Under the pieces are notes generated by a model. The model made no database searches, was not told where the DNA came from, and saw only the letters and a program-made list of their open reading frames with translations. Shown here in pieces: positions 50,099 through 59,224 of a stretch of DNA of 64,000 nucleotides. Where the stretch lies: contig NZ_PDIY01000001.1 in assembly GCF_002563655.1 (NCBI RefSeq), positions 4,146,501 to 4,210,500 of the forward strand, written 5' to 3'. Numbering within the stretch: the stretch's first letter is position 1; every line of letters starts with the position of its first letter. Origin of the DNA: Bacillus sp. es.034 (lineage in GTDB: Bacteria; Bacillota; Bacilli; Bacillales; Bacillaceae_B). Both the position numbers and the translations under genes were made by a program.

Positions 50099-50127
50099 AC
50101 TATAACAAACCCTCCACTTTAAATCAA
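50099..50127 (-). promoter_or_regulatory. Promoter of the guanine-riboswitch transcript
   Basis: On the minus strand TTGATT (50122-50127), 17-bp spacer and TATAGT (50099-50104) sit about 30 bp before the aptamer. Confidence 0.8.
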
Positions 50128-50211
50128 CAAAAAATACGAATTTTATTTTAAAAAATTAAGTTAATGTTCGTGTTTAAAGGAAGTCTCTCTTTCAGTTTGG
50201 AAGCGTTACAT

Positions 50212-50239
50212 TTGAATTCCTATTGTAGAATACTATAAT
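50212..50239 (+). promoter_or_regulatory. Promoter of the Gfo/Idh gene
   Basis: TTGAAT (50212-50217), 16-bp spacer and TATAAT (50234-50239) lie 27 bp before the start codon. Confidence 0.75.
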
Positions 50240-50265
50240 AAAAGAAAAATGAAGAGGTGAAGACG

Positions 50266-51165
50266 ATGAAAATCGGTCTTATCGGATTAGGGGATATTGC
50301 GAAGAAAGCTTATCTTCCTGTCCTATCTGAAAAAGAAGGCATTGAATTGGTCCTTTGCACAAGAAATGCCGAGACGTTGCATACCCTTGGAGATAAATAC
50401 CGGGTGGCGGAGAGGGTTCAGACGGTAGAAGAATTGATTGCTGCAGACATAGACGCTGCCTTCGTCAGTACAGCCACTGAAGCCCACTATGAAATATCTG
50501 AGAAGCTCCTGGAGAATGGCATTCATGTATACATAGACAAACCGATTTCCCTGACCTTCGGGGAAACGAAGCGAATCGTCCAGCTTGCAAAAGACAGCGG
50601 AAAAATCGCCATGGTCGGATTCAATCGGCGCTTCATCCCCAAAGTAAAGGAACTGAAAGAGCATGGGAAACCGAGCTTCCTCCTGATGCAAAAAAACCGG
50701 TTCGCTGCCCCGGATGAGCCTAGGAGATTCGTCGTCGAAGATTTCATCCATGTCGTCGATACCCTTCGTTTCCTGATGGATTCAGATGTGTTGGATGTGA
50801 AGGTTCAATCCTTTAAAAGAGGAGATCTCCTTCACCATCTCGTCATACAGCTCATCGGTGAGGACTGTACGGCAGTCGGCATCATGAATCGGGACGGCGG
50901 GGTGACGGAAGAAATCATTGAATACTCTGCGGGACATCATAAATACGTCGTCGACAGTCTTGTAGAAACGACTCACTATCACAACAAAGAAAAAAGTGTT
51001 ACTTCTTTTGGCGACTGGGAACCGACACTGTATAAACGTGGATTCTATGACCTTATCGATCACTTCCTCGACTGTGTGGAAAAAGGACATCAGCCTGATC
51101 CTTCCATCGAGGATTCTTTGATCACCCATGAGATTTGTGAACGGATTGTGGGAATGATCGACTAA
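50266..51165 (+). CDS. Gfo/Idh/MocA family oxidoreductase
   Basis: A 299-residue dehydrogenase with NAD(P)-binding start MKIGLIGLGDIAKKAYLPVL, the family motif VYIDKPISLTFGETKRIVQL with its catalytic Lys in D-K-P, and VEDFIHVVDTLRFLM in the second domain. Members oxidise sugars, inositols or related polyols; the substrate is unknown. GTG at 50257 is also open; the ATG at 50266 lies well after GAGGTGAAG. It has its own promoter and terminator. Confidence 0.85.
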   Translation: MKIGLIGLGDIAKKAYLPVLSEKEGIELVLCTRNAETLHTLGDKYRVAERVQTVEELIAADIDAAFVSTATEAHYEISEKLLENGIHVYIDKPISLTFGETKRIVQLAKDSGKIAMVGFNRRFIPKVKELKEHGKPSFLLMQKNRFAAPDEPRRFVVEDFIHVVDTLRFLMDSDVLDVKVQSFKRGDLLHHLVIQLIGEDCTAVGIMNRDGGVTEEIIEYSAGHHKYVVDSLVETTHYHNKEKSVTSFGDWEPTLYKRGFYDLIDHFLDCVEKGHQPDPSIEDSLITHEICERIVGMID

Positions 51166-51269
51166 TTGAACGAAGGGGGCTTGCCATTGGGGGATGGTGC
51201 ACGTAACCGGTCCCCACTGTCTTGCCAAAGAGAGGTTTTCTATTCAATACTAGTAGCCATCATTATAAA

Positions 51270-51300
51270 AGGCCCAAGTGGTGTAACACTTGGGCCTTTG
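51270..51300. terminator. Rho-independent terminator
   Basis: AAAGGCCCAAGTG and CACTTGGGCCTTT form a 13-bp stem with loop GTGTAA, usable by the Gfo/Idh gene and by mmuM on the other strand. Confidence 0.9.
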
Positions 51301-51318
51301 CATGTTAGCATATGGAGA

Positions 51319-52269
51319 CTACCTCCACCTCTTCGCCAACGCCTCAATATCCCCCGGATGTGTGCGGCAGCAGCCACCAACGATACGGGCACCCGCTTCG
51401 TACAAAACTACTGAATCCTCATCAAACGCACAACAAGCTCCCTCCCCATTCCACGTTTTCGTTTCAGCATCGTACGTTTCCCCCGAGTTCGGGTACACGA
51501 TGATTGGCTTGTCAGTATGTCTGTTTAGTACGCTCATCGCAAGCTTAGCCGCAGGAATCGGTGTACAATTCACACCAATCGCAGCGATTTGTTCATGATC
51601 ATTGAACACCCGCGCGCACTCTTGAATCCCCGTGCCATCACTTATTGTCTCTCCATCCTTTAATGAAAAAGACAGCCAGGCGCAAGTTTCCGGAAATTCT
51701 TTTAAAAGCGAAGCGAGGACTTTTGCTTCCTGCAAGGATGGGATGGTTTCAAATGCCAGCACATCAGCACCCGCCTCTACTAATGCCTTGATTCTCGGAT
51801 AATGGAAATCTGTTAAAAGGTGATCACTTACACCATAGTTCCCTACATATTCAGAGCCGTCAGCCAGGTATGCCCCGTAAGGTCCTACAGAACCGGCGAC
51901 AATTGGTTTCTGCCGATTCGTTTTTCCCTTCTCTTTCTCCCAGAAGTCATCCCGTGCCTTCTTGGCGAGATATACAGTCTTCTTGATTAAATCCAACGCT
52001 TCCGGTTTCTCTATTCCGCGCTTTCTGAAACCATCCACCGTTGCCTGGTAGCTGGCTGTAATGGCACAATCGGCTCCTGCACGGAAATAATCAGCATGAA
52101 CCTTCTCAATCGCTTCCGGCTTTTCTAGGAGGACACGTGCTGACCAAAGGGGATCATTTAAATCACAGCCATGGGATTCCAGCTCTGTGGCTAATGCCCC
52201 ATCCAAAATAATTAGGGATTGCGTTTGTAACATCACCTCAATGGGATTCAGCTTCAGTTGATTCGACAT
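51319..52269 (-). CDS. mmuM: Homocysteine S-methyltransferase (S-methylmethionine-dependent)
   Basis: A 316-residue enzyme: [20 protein letters not shown] at the start, [20 protein letters not shown], and the zinc ligands Cys in IGVNCTP (near 230) and the Cys pair in [12 protein letters not shown] (near 302). It moves a methyl group from S-methylmethionine (or SAM) to homocysteine, giving methionine. Its start lies 32 bp inside the preceding permease gene, so the two are translationally coupled. The operon carries a SAM riboswitch, matching the role in methionine supply. Confidence 0.9.
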   Translation of the reverse strand: MSNQLKLNPIEVMLQTQSLIILDGALATELESHGCDLNDPLWSARVLLEKPEAIEKVHADYFRAGADCAITASYQATVDGFRKRGIEKPEALDLIKKTVYLAKKARDDFWEKEKGKTNRQKPIVAGSVGPYGAYLADGSEYVGNYGVSDHLLTDFHYPRIKALVEAGADVLAFETIPSLQEAKVLASLLKEFPETCAWLSFSLKDGETISDGTGIQECARVFNDHEQIAAIGVNCTPIPAAKLAMSVLNRHTDKPIIVYPNSGETYDAETKTWNGEGACCAFDEDSVVLYEAGARIVGGCCRTHPGDIEALAKRWR

Positions 52270-53650
52270 GTCCTGTACCTCTTTTCTTCACGTATAGTGT
52301 TAGATAATAGCTTCCATAGCAGACCGCGATAAACGGGATCCCGCAATAAAGGGCGATCCTCTGAGTGGGATCAAAGGCAATGCCGATGCAGGAAGCGAGA
52401 CAAAGCAGAAACGACGCAACGGGAACAAGTGGATAGAGCGGCGTCCGATAAGCAAGTTCCTTCACATCATTCCCTTCCCTTATGTACTGTCTACGAAATA
52501 GAAATTGGGCAGCACTGATGCTCATCCACACGATGACTACCGCTAAACCTGAGACCGAAACCAATACGATGTAGACCGTTCCCGGTGCAATGATGCTTGA
52601 AAGCAGGGCAAGTCCCCCACCAAGCATGCTGCATACCATCGCATTAAGAGGAACTCCCCTATCAGTCAATTTGGCAAAAATCGGTGAGATGGTTTGCTTA
52701 TCTGCCAGCGACCATAGCATTCTGGAAGAAGCATACAGACCTGAGTTTGCCGCTGATAAGATAGCCGTGATGATGACAAAATTCATGATATCGGCGGCAT
52801 ACGGGATTCCAATCCGTCCAAGCACTGCGACAAAAGGGCTTTCCAATACACCTGCTGACTGGCTCGGTAATAATGCCGATAATACGACAATCGTCCCTAC
52901 ATAAAAGAGAATCAATCTCACAAGCGTAGTGCGGATGGCTTTAGGAATCGATTTTGATGGATTCTCTGTTTCTCCCGCCGCTACCCCGATTAATTCTGTT
53001 CCTGAAAAAGCAAAATTTACGGCAAGCATGGTCATCAAGATAGCAAATGCCCCGTTCGGAAATAACCCTGAATTTGTGATATTCGAGAAAAATGGAGCAG
53101 GCTCTGAATGACCGAGGGGAATGAACCCGACGATCGCCCCTGCCCCGATCACAATAAACGCCACAATCGCAATCACTTTCACTAAAGAAAACCAAAATTC
53201 AGATTCAGCAAAAAAACGCACCGACAATGCATTAAAGAAAAAGATCAACGCAGCGAAGACCGCGCTCCAAATCCATACACTAATCGAAGGGAACCACCGC
53301 TGCATCATCAAGCCGGCCGCCGTGAACTCCGACCCCAAAGCCACCGTCCATGTCAGCCAATATAACCAGCCCACCGTGTAACCGGTCCCCGGACCAATGA
53401 ATTTTGCAGCATAACTATGAAAGGATCCGGTCTCCGGCATATGGACAGAGAGCTCGCCTAAACACAGCATCACGAGATACACCACCAGCGCCCCGATCAA
53501 ATAAGCAAGGATCGTCCCAAACGGTCCAGCCTGATGAATGGTATAACCCGAACTCAAGAAAAGCCCGGTTCCGATCACCCCTCCAAGACTCAGCATCACT
53601 AAATGCCGTGTCTTCATCTTTCTTTTGAAACTCTGTCCTGTGTTTTCCAT
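52238..53650 (-). CDS. mmuP: S-methylmethionine permease-like amino acid transporter (APC family)
   Basis: A 470-residue, 12-helix APC-type carrier: [20 protein letters not shown], then the signature [17 protein letters not shown], and [40 protein letters not shown] (near 225) is typical of amino acid permeases. Coupling to mmuM and a SAM riboswitch point to S-methylmethionine as substrate. The frame extends to 53731, but AAGGAAGGG supports the ATG at 53650 (MENTGQSF). Confidence 0.85.
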   Translation of the reverse strand: MENTGQSFKRKMKTRHLVMLSLGGVIGTGLFLSSGYTIHQAGPFGTILAYLIGALVVYLVMLCLGELSVHMPETGSFHSYAAKFIGPGTGYTVGWLYWLTWTVALGSEFTAAGLMMQRWFPSISVWIWSAVFAALIFFFNALSVRFFAESEFWFSLVKVIAIVAFIVIGAGAIVGFIPLGHSEPAPFFSNITNSGLFPNGAFAILMTMLAVNFAFSGTELIGVAAGETENPSKSIPKAIRTTLVRLILFYVGTIVVLSALLPSQSAGVLESPFVAVLGRIGIPYAADIMNFVIITAILSAANSGLYASSRMLWSLADKQTISPIFAKLTDRGVPLNAMVCSMLGGGLALLSSIIAPGTVYIVLVSVSGLAVVIVWMSISAAQFLFRRQYIREGNDVKELAYRTPLYPLVPVASFLLCLASCIGIAFDPTQRIALYCGIPFIAVCYGSYYLTLYVKKRGTGHVESTEAESH

Positions 53651-53695
53651 ACAAACACCCTTCCTTCTAAGTTGATTGAGGTATGGGTGAACAAA

Positions 53696-53847
53696 CAAAA
53701 AACGCACCCTGAACGAGTGCGTCACCGACAAATAAAAGATTGCTCCTATCTATCAGGGTTTAAATCACCCGCTGGAATTAGCACAGTATCTTCACAGACC
53801 TGTTGCTGAGGCTTCAAAGGGCCAGTCCCTCCACCTCTCTGGATAAG
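53696..53847 (-). promoter_or_regulatory. SAM-I riboswitch (S-box) with terminator, controlling mmuP-mmuM
   Basis: The minus strand shows the S-box sequence blocks CTTATCCAGAGAGGTGGAGG, GACTGGCCC, GAAGCCTCAGCAACA, TGCTAATTCCAGC and GATAGATAGGAG (aptamer about 53746-53847). The terminator ACGCACTC / GGGTGCGT with TTTTTT lies at 53696-53722. When SAM is plentiful the aptamer lets the terminator form and shuts off the operon. Confidence 0.95.
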
Positions 53848-53868
53848 AAAATATTTTGATTTTTTAAA

Positions 53869-53897
53869 ACTCTATCAATATATCGGAATAATGTCAA
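53869..53897 (-). promoter_or_regulatory. Promoter of the mmuP-mmuM operon
   Basis: On the minus strand TTGACA (53892-53897), 17-bp spacer and TAGAGT (53869-53874) lie just upstream of the S-box aptamer. Confidence 0.8.
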
Positions 53898-53986
53898 GAC
53901 CATGAAACGGATGAAGAGCTCAGCCCATCCAATGGTTACATAAAGGAATAAAAAGGGAACAACTATAGTAAAAAGGAGAAACTGCC

Positions 53987-54826
53987 ATGCCAGAAGGTCC
54001 CGAAATCAGAAGAGCAGCCGATAACGTTGAGCGTGCTCTTAAAAATAGAACTGTGGAAGATGTGTATTTTGCCTTCCCTCATTTAAGAGACTATGAAGAT
54101 TTGCTGAAGGGGTCTATCGTGACCAGAGTCGATACAAAAGGAAAAGCCATGCTCATCCGCTTTAATAATGGCTATACGATTTACTCCCACAATCAACTCT
54201 ATGGAAAATGGTATATCCGCAGCTTGTACAATTATCCGAAGACCAATCGACAGCTCCGCCTCGCCCTGCATAACGAAAAGAAATCAGCACTCCTCTACAG
54301 TGCATCGGATATCGAAGTCCTCCGTGATGAAGAAGTGCCAGAACATCCCTTCATCTCAAAAGTCGGGCCGGACCTTTTAAGTGAAGATGTAACAGCCGAT
54401 GAGCTTGTAGTGAGGATGAAGGACAAACGATTCCGAAACCGCAAATGGTCGATTCTACTGTTGGATCAGGGCTTTGTGGCAGGAATCGGGAATTATTTAA
54501 GATCAGAGATCATGTTTGTCGCAGGCATTCATCCTTCTCTTCGCCCGGCTGATTGTACGGAAGAGCAATTAAATAAAACTGCACACGCCATCATTGATTT
54601 GGTGAAGCAATCGTATGAAACAGGCGGTATCACGAATGACCCCAAACTTGCCGAAAAGCTAAAATCAGAAGGTGTGAAGCGTTCCCGGTACCGGCACTGG
54701 GTGTTTAATCGCGAAGGAGCATCATGCTTCATTTGCGGAAGTGAAATTGAGAAAATCGTGGCGGCTTCAAGAAGATTGTACTATTGCCCGGGTTGTCAGA
54801 ATACCCAAAACCCAAAAGATGTCTGA
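53987..54826 (+). CDS. nei: Endonuclease VIII-type DNA glycosylase
   Basis: A 279-residue Fpg/Nei enzyme. The catalytic Pro-Glu follows the initiator Met (MPEGPEIRRAADNVERAL). YSHNQLYGKWYI, the helix-two-turn-helix GFVAGIGNYLRSEIMFVAGI and a C-terminal zinc finger (CFICG, YYCPGC) follow. The opening residues fit Nei, which removes oxidised pyrimidines, better than Fpg/MutM. AAAAGGAGAAACTGCC precedes the ATG. Convergent with the ABC permease gene. Confidence 0.9.
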   Translation: MPEGPEIRRAADNVERALKNRTVEDVYFAFPHLRDYEDLLKGSIVTRVDTKGKAMLIRFNNGYTIYSHNQLYGKWYIRSLYNYPKTNRQLRLALHNEKKSALLYSASDIEVLRDEEVPEHPFISKVGPDLLSEDVTADELVVRMKDKRFRNRKWSILLLDQGFVAGIGNYLRSEIMFVAGIHPSLRPADCTEEQLNKTAHAIIDLVKQSYETGGITNDPKLAEKLKSEGVKRSRYRHWVFNREGASCFICGSEIEKIVAASRRLYYCPGCQNTQNPKDV

Positions 54827-54852
54827 CCCTTTATATTTGGATCAGACACCTT
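54820..54852. terminator. Terminator between nei and the ABC permease gene
   Basis: GTGTCTGA-type arms (ATGTCTGA and TCAGACAC) pair around about 17 bases, TTATTAC following. It lies between the two convergent stops. Confidence 0.65.
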
Positions 54853-54862
54853 ATTACATCAC

Positions 54863-57079
54863 CTATTCGGTACTCCGGTTAATCGCTTCTTTCATGGAAA
54901 TCCCTTTTAATTTCCGATGATTCAGCCACAGGGATACATAATACGAAATGATGATGATACTAAAACTGATGAAGACACTCATCCAATCCAGCCTGACAGG
55001 AATCGTGACATTCATTTCTGAAGTAATCGAATTCATAAAGGCTGAAATTGAGAAAACAGTCACAGGAATGCCTATCACATACCCAAGGATGATGAACCAA
55101 ATATTATAGCCGATCATCATCTTCATAATCGAATTCTCCCGATAACCGATGACTTTCATGAGTGAAATTTTGAAGGAATTTTCCTCAATTAATAATGAAA
55201 TCAATATATAGATGATGATAATTGCAATGATGGCTGCAACAAGGGCAATCGCTGCCACACCATAGTTCAAAGGCTTAATCATTTCCTTGAAGCCGTCAAT
55301 TGTATCAGATGATTTTGTCGTCGAGACAATCTGATCTTCCGGTAAGTTGAGTTCTTTGTTTGAATAAATCTCCGTATAACTTCCAGAAGGATAACCATTT
55401 AATCGGTTGAATTCATCAAGTGGCATATAAATCATATTTCCAAGATACGATTCAGCGATGTGATCAATGGTGAGAGTAAAGGATTTTTCCGTCAATTCAT
55501 TTTTCACATGAATCGAATCCCCCTCTTGAATCCCTAATTTATCTGAGAGGGATTTATTCATGATTACTGAATCGAATGTAATTTTTTCTCTGCTTGAGTC
55601 CTGCAATCGAATGGCTGTATTATCCGGCTTCAGGCCCGTGATCGTCACGTTCTCCTTATCTATCGTAAATGGTGCCACAGCACCGATCTGTCCCGAGTCA
55701 GGTTCTGTGGTCTGTGGAGCTTTGAATAGATAGCTATACTCATAGTCGTACACTTGTTGAAAATTATCGGTCACCAGGTACTCCATCGAATTCTTGGTGA
55801 CGAACCCGAACAACAATAATAATGTGGCAAACATCACACCTATGATCAAAAACAGTGCCCTGGGAAGATTTCTAATGATTTCCCTGATCACGAATTTCCG
55901 CCGGAACGGCAGCTTCTTCATTTTAAACAACCGCTCCAGCCTGCTCACTTTGACTTTTCGTTCCCCACCTTTTATCAAACTCACCGGCGGGATTTTCAAG
56001 ACACGGTGAACCAGGTAATAGGTGAACGGGATGAACAGCACCAGCGGCAGAAAAATACTCACAAGTAAATACCCCACATGCAGTTTCACATCCAGTACGG
56101 GCAGATTATAATAAGCTGCAAAAGTGGATAGCAAGGGATGCAGGAATACCCATCCAAGGATCGTACCGACCACACTTCCTGTGGTGGCGAGAACTCCGGC
56201 GTAAGAAAGATAGTGACGGATAATTTCCCTTTTCCTGTAGCCGAGGGCATACAATGTACCGATCTGTACATATTCCTTCTTCATTAAGCGCCACAATAAT
56301 ATAAGAATGATCACCATACTAATGAATAAAATGCCTATCGGAAGAAATTGTCCCATCTTTTTGACACCGGCAATATCCCCTTTGATGAAGGAAATACGAT
56401 TATTATCTTTTTTATCCGTCCATTTAATGATCTGATTCGTTTGATTGATCTGCTTTTTCAGTTCTTCCGGGGAAGCATCCGATAGACGGACACTATAGTA
56501 AATCCGGTGATTTTCCCACTGGGATAAAACAGATGGTTTCACGACGGCGACACCGAATGCATCCGGATTTTTCAGGAAGCCTGCTTCATCCTTTAATGGA
56601 TAGATGTAATCCGGAATCGCCATATAGCCTGTAACATGGAACGTTTCCCCTCCCAGTTCAACCTCGTGTCCAATCGTCACATCATGGGCTTTGGCGAAAC
56701 CTTTATCCACTAATATATCACGGTCCGAAGATAGATTTCCCCCTTCCACTACAGTAGAAAGATTGACGTCATCCGTCTCATCCAACAATCTGAGAGTCGA
56801 ATCTTTACTATATGGAAGATCGATTGCAATCCTTTGCTCGATTTCTGCGCCACTTTCCTTTTCAATTTCTTCGATGTCATTCAAAGGCTGTTGTGTCATG
56901 AACTGAGCATCTTCTACTTTATTCTCGTTAAAAAAAATCTGTAGATTATCAATGAGATTTGCTCCGGCTGCTGTGAATGCGTAAAATACGATGGAGCTGA
57001 TGACAATCAGAAACCACGCTGAAAAGAACTGCGCCTTTTTTTCCATTATGGTCCGAAAAAGCTTTTTCCGAAGAGGCAT
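54863..57079 (-). CDS. ABC transporter permease, FtsX/MacB type
   Basis: A 738-residue permease with a first helix at about 20-42, a large extracellular domain (45-235), three helices (240-380), a second soluble domain (415-600) and three final helices. IGTLYALGYRKREIIRHYLS and ISLMKVIGYRENSIMKMMIG are the paired FtsX-domain motifs. The start ATG overlaps the ATPase TGA stop (TGATG). It works with the ATPase upstream; such pairs export lipids or peptides, or shape the envelope by mechanotransmission. The TetR upstream in the operon should control it. Confidence 0.85.
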   Translation of the reverse strand: MPLRKKLFRTIMEKKAQFFSAWFLIVISSIVFYAFTAAGANLIDNLQIFFNENKVEDAQFMTQQPLNDIEEIEKESGAEIEQRIAIDLPYSKDSTLRLLDETDDVNLSTVVEGGNLSSDRDILVDKGFAKAHDVTIGHEVELGGETFHVTGYMAIPDYIYPLKDEAGFLKNPDAFGVAVVKPSVLSQWENHRIYYSVRLSDASPEELKKQINQTNQIIKWTDKKDNNRISFIKGDIAGVKKMGQFLPIGILFISMVIILILLWRLMKKEYVQIGTLYALGYRKREIIRHYLSYAGVLATTGSVVGTILGWVFLHPLLSTFAAYYNLPVLDVKLHVGYLLVSIFLPLVLFIPFTYYLVHRVLKIPPVSLIKGGERKVKVSRLERLFKMKKLPFRRKFVIREIIRNLPRALFLIIGVMFATLLLLFGFVTKNSMEYLVTDNFQQVYDYEYSYLFKAPQTTEPDSGQIGAVAPFTIDKENVTITGLKPDNTAIRLQDSSREKITFDSVIMNKSLSDKLGIQEGDSIHVKNELTEKSFTLTIDHIAESYLGNMIYMPLDEFNRLNGYPSGSYTEIYSNKELNLPEDQIVSTTKSSDTIDGFKEMIKPLNYGVAAIALVAAIIAIIIIYILISLLIEENSFKISLMKVIGYRENSIMKMMIGYNIWFIILGYVIGIPVTVFSISAFMNSITSEMNVTIPVRLDWMSVFISFSIIIISYYVSLWLNHRKLKGISMKEAINRSTE

Positions 57080-57780
57080 CACCACTCAACCCCTTCAGCG
57101 GAGGTTTGATGTTCATTGACAAAGTCGGATTCTACCTTTCCATCTTTCAGTGTGATGACCCGGTTCGCCATGCTTTTGATTGCTTGGTTGTGGGTGATGA
57201 TAAGGACTGTCGTGTTAAATTCTTTATTCACTTTCTCGATCAACTGCAGAATTTCTTTCGATGTGCCTGAATCCAATGCCCCTGTCGGTTCGTCACATAA
57301 TAATAGTTTCGGAGCCTTCACGACGGCACGGGCAATCGAGACCCGCTGCTGTTGCCCACCGCTTAGTTCACGAGGGAAGCGATCCTCCATCCCCGACAAC
57401 CCCACGGCATGGATCACCTCCGGAATAGACATTGCCTCCCGACTGATATTCGCCGTCAATTCGATATTTTCATAAACCGTTAAATTTGGGATCAAATTAT
57501 ACATTTGAAAGACAAAGCCAACGTCTTCCCTTCTATAATCCACAAGGTCTCGATCACTCAATCGGCCAATATCTTTCTTATTGACCTCAATGCTCCCGGA
57601 ATCAATTGCATCAATGCCTCCAATGGCATTCAACAACGTGGACTTCCCGGAACCCGATGGACCGAGGATGACGACTATCTCACCCTCCTTCACCTCTACA
57701 TGAATATCCGTCAGTGCCTGAAAGGTCGTTTGGCCGCTTTGATACGTTTTATGAACTCCATTGATGCTCAAGACGCTCAT
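57079..57780 (-). CDS. ABC transporter ATP-binding protein, MacB/LolD type
   Basis: A 233-residue ATPase: Walker A GPSGSGKSTLL (near 41), Q-loop FVFQMYNLIPNLTV, signature LSGGQQQRVSIARAV (near 140), Walker B LLLCDEPTGALD and H-loop IITHNQ. It powers the FtsX-like permease encoded next. AAGGA six bases before the ATG at 57780 supports that start; an upstream in-frame ATG at 57786 overlaps the TetR gene end. Third-to-last gene of the TetR-ABC operon order: regulator, ATPase, permease. Confidence 0.9.
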   Translation of the reverse strand: MSVLSINGVHKTYQSGQTTFQALTDIHVEVKEGEIVVILGPSGSGKSTLLNAIGGIDAIDSGSIEVNKKDIGRLSDRDLVDYRREDVGFVFQMYNLIPNLTVYENIELTANISREAMSIPEVIHAVGLSGMEDRFPRELSGGQQQRVSIARAVVKAPKLLLCDEPTGALDSGTSKEILQLIEKVNKEFNTTVLIITHNQAIKSMANRVITLKDGKVESDFVNEHQTSAEGVEW

Positions 57781-57782
57781 GT

Positions 57783-58412
57783 TCATTCCTTCTTTCCCGG
57801 TTTCATTTTTCCTTCAAATAAAAATCGTATGTGCCTCGCCAACTGTTCCTTATAAGCTTCATGATCCATTTCTTCGTTATACATATAGAACATCGTATCG
57901 GACATGGCTGCACTATAGATGGCGTAAGCCGCTTCTTCTGGATCAACATTGACGGCAAAACAATCTGAATGGCTTTCGATCAAATACATGATCCACTTCA
58001 TCATCTCTTCATCAATACCGAATAACCCCTGTCTCAACCGGATGCTCTCTTCCACCTCTCCCGTCATCACGTGAAACAGCTCGCACCAAAATGCTTTCGG
58101 ATAATGCTGAAAAAATTCTGCAAATCCCAGCATTGCCCCAATCACACTTGCTACCAGATCTTCACTCTCTTCTGAGGAAAACGGATCTTGAAGCCCTTCT
58201 TTCATCCCCTCCGCTTCTTCAGTGAAGATACGCAGCAGCAAGGCTCCCTTAGAAGGAAAATAATTGTAGATGGTCCCGGTCCCCACACCTGCATCCTTCG
58301 CAATTTCAGCCATGGAAGCTGTTTCGAATCCCTTTTGAGAGAAAATGTTCTTCGCTGATTCCATGATGTTCAGCTGCGTTTGCCGTTTCTTATCTTCACG
58401 TAGTCCTGCCAT
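57783..58412 (-). CDS. TetR family transcriptional regulator
   Basis: A 209-residue repressor: LNIMESAKNIFSQKGFETAS and GVGTGTIYNYFPSKGALLLR form the helix-turn-helix; the C-terminal part (LGFAEFFQHYPKAFWCELFH) binds the unknown inducer. ATGs at 58418 and 58454 are in frame, but AAAGGAG with eight-base spacing favours 58412. It is the first gene of the operon with the ABC ATPase (2-bp gap) and permease, and probably represses it through the twin palindromes at 58441-58470. Confidence 0.85.
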   Translation of the reverse strand: MAGLREDKKRQTQLNIMESAKNIFSQKGFETASMAEIAKDAGVGTGTIYNYFPSKGALLLRIFTEEAEGMKEGLQDPFSSEESEDLVASVIGAMLGFAEFFQHYPKAFWCELFHVMTGEVEESIRLRQGLFGIDEEMMKWIMYLIESHSDCFAVNVDPEEAAYAIYSAAMSDTMFYMYNEEMDHEAYKEQLARHIRFLFEGKMKPGKKE

Positions 58413-58440
58413 AATCATTGCTCCTTTGATTATCAAAAAT

Positions 58441-58470
58441 ATGAACGCGTTCATTTATGAATACATTCAT
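58441..58470 (-). promoter_or_regulatory. Twin palindromic operator of the TetR-ABC operon
   Basis: ATGAACGCGTTCAT (58441-58454, perfect) and ATGAATACATTCAT (58457-58470, near perfect) lie side by side 16 bp apart, 29 bp upstream of the TetR start. Confidence 0.75.
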
Positions 58471-58505
58471 ATTTTAACTGGAAGAATATTGATTGTCAAA
58501 TAAGA

Positions 58506-58551
58506 CCTGTCCACCATCAACGTTTATTAATGAACGTTGATGGTGGACAGG
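58506..58551 (-). terminator. Long perfect hairpin after the thi operon
   Basis: CCTGTCCACCATCAACGTT and its exact complement form a 19-bp stem with an eight-base loop, 7 bp past the thiE stop. The bases that follow (TCTTATTTG) make a poor U-tract, but its position suggests a terminator. Confidence 0.65.
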
Positions 58552-58558
58552 CCCGCTT

Positions 58559-59224
58559 TCATATTTCTAAATGTGACTTTAAAACCGCTCTCTTAAGCTC
58601 TCTCGCTGCTTCTGTGATGTTTTCGGCACCTGATATTGCTGAGATCACCGAGATTCCGTCCGCACCAGCATCAATGATTTCTTTGGCATTCATTGAACTG
58701 ATGCCTCCAATCCCCACAATCGGAGTAGGGATATCGTTCATTCGAAAGCTTTTGATGATGTCCAAGCCGTGAATTTTGACCGTATCGTCTTTTGAAATGG
58801 TGGGATAAATGGGGCCAAGTCCTAAGTAATCCGCCCCATCGGCAATAGCCTGCTGCGCTTCGGCAAGTGTATGAGTGGAAACCCCAAGCCATTTGTCACC
58901 GATTTTCCCCCGTACGATACTTGCCCTTTCGTCTTCCTGACCGATATGAATGCCATCAGCATCGATGGCTAAAGCCAATTCCACATCGTCATTTACGATA
59001 AAAGGGATCCCGGCGTTCTTGCATACCTTCTGAAGTTTTTCAGCAAGTCTCACCTTTTCCTGTCCTTCTAAGGCACCGAGCCCTTTTTCCCGGAATTGAA
59101 AGAGGGTTATGCCACCTTCTATTGCCTGTTCTAACACATAAACCGGATCCTTCATGCAGTTTGTGCTTCCCATAATAAAATAAAGAGTAAGAGAATCCTT
59201 TAATTGCTCCCGCTTATCTATCAT
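58559..59224 (-). CDS. thiE: Thiamine phosphate synthase
   Basis: A 221-residue TIM-barrel enzyme: LEQAIEGGITLFQFREKGLG, FIVNDDVELALAIDADGIHI, GVSTHTLAEAQQAIADGADY, LGLGPIYPT and GIGGISSMNAKEIIDAGADG are the ThiE phosphate and pyrophosphate sites. It joins the pyrimidine (HMP-PP) and thiazole (THZ-P) parts into thiamine phosphate. Its ATG overlaps the thiD stop (ATGA). It is the last gene of the thiM-thiD-thiE operon, a salvage set. Confidence 0.95.
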   Translation of the reverse strand: MIDKREQLKDSLTLYFIMGSTNCMKDPVYVLEQAIEGGITLFQFREKGLGALEGQEKVRLAEKLQKVCKNAGIPFIVNDDVELALAIDADGIHIGQEDERASIVRGKIGDKWLGVSTHTLAEAQQAIADGADYLGLGPIYPTISKDDTVKIHGLDIIKSFRMNDIPTPIVGIGGISSMNAKEIIDAGADGISVISAISGAENITEAARELKRAVLKSHLEI

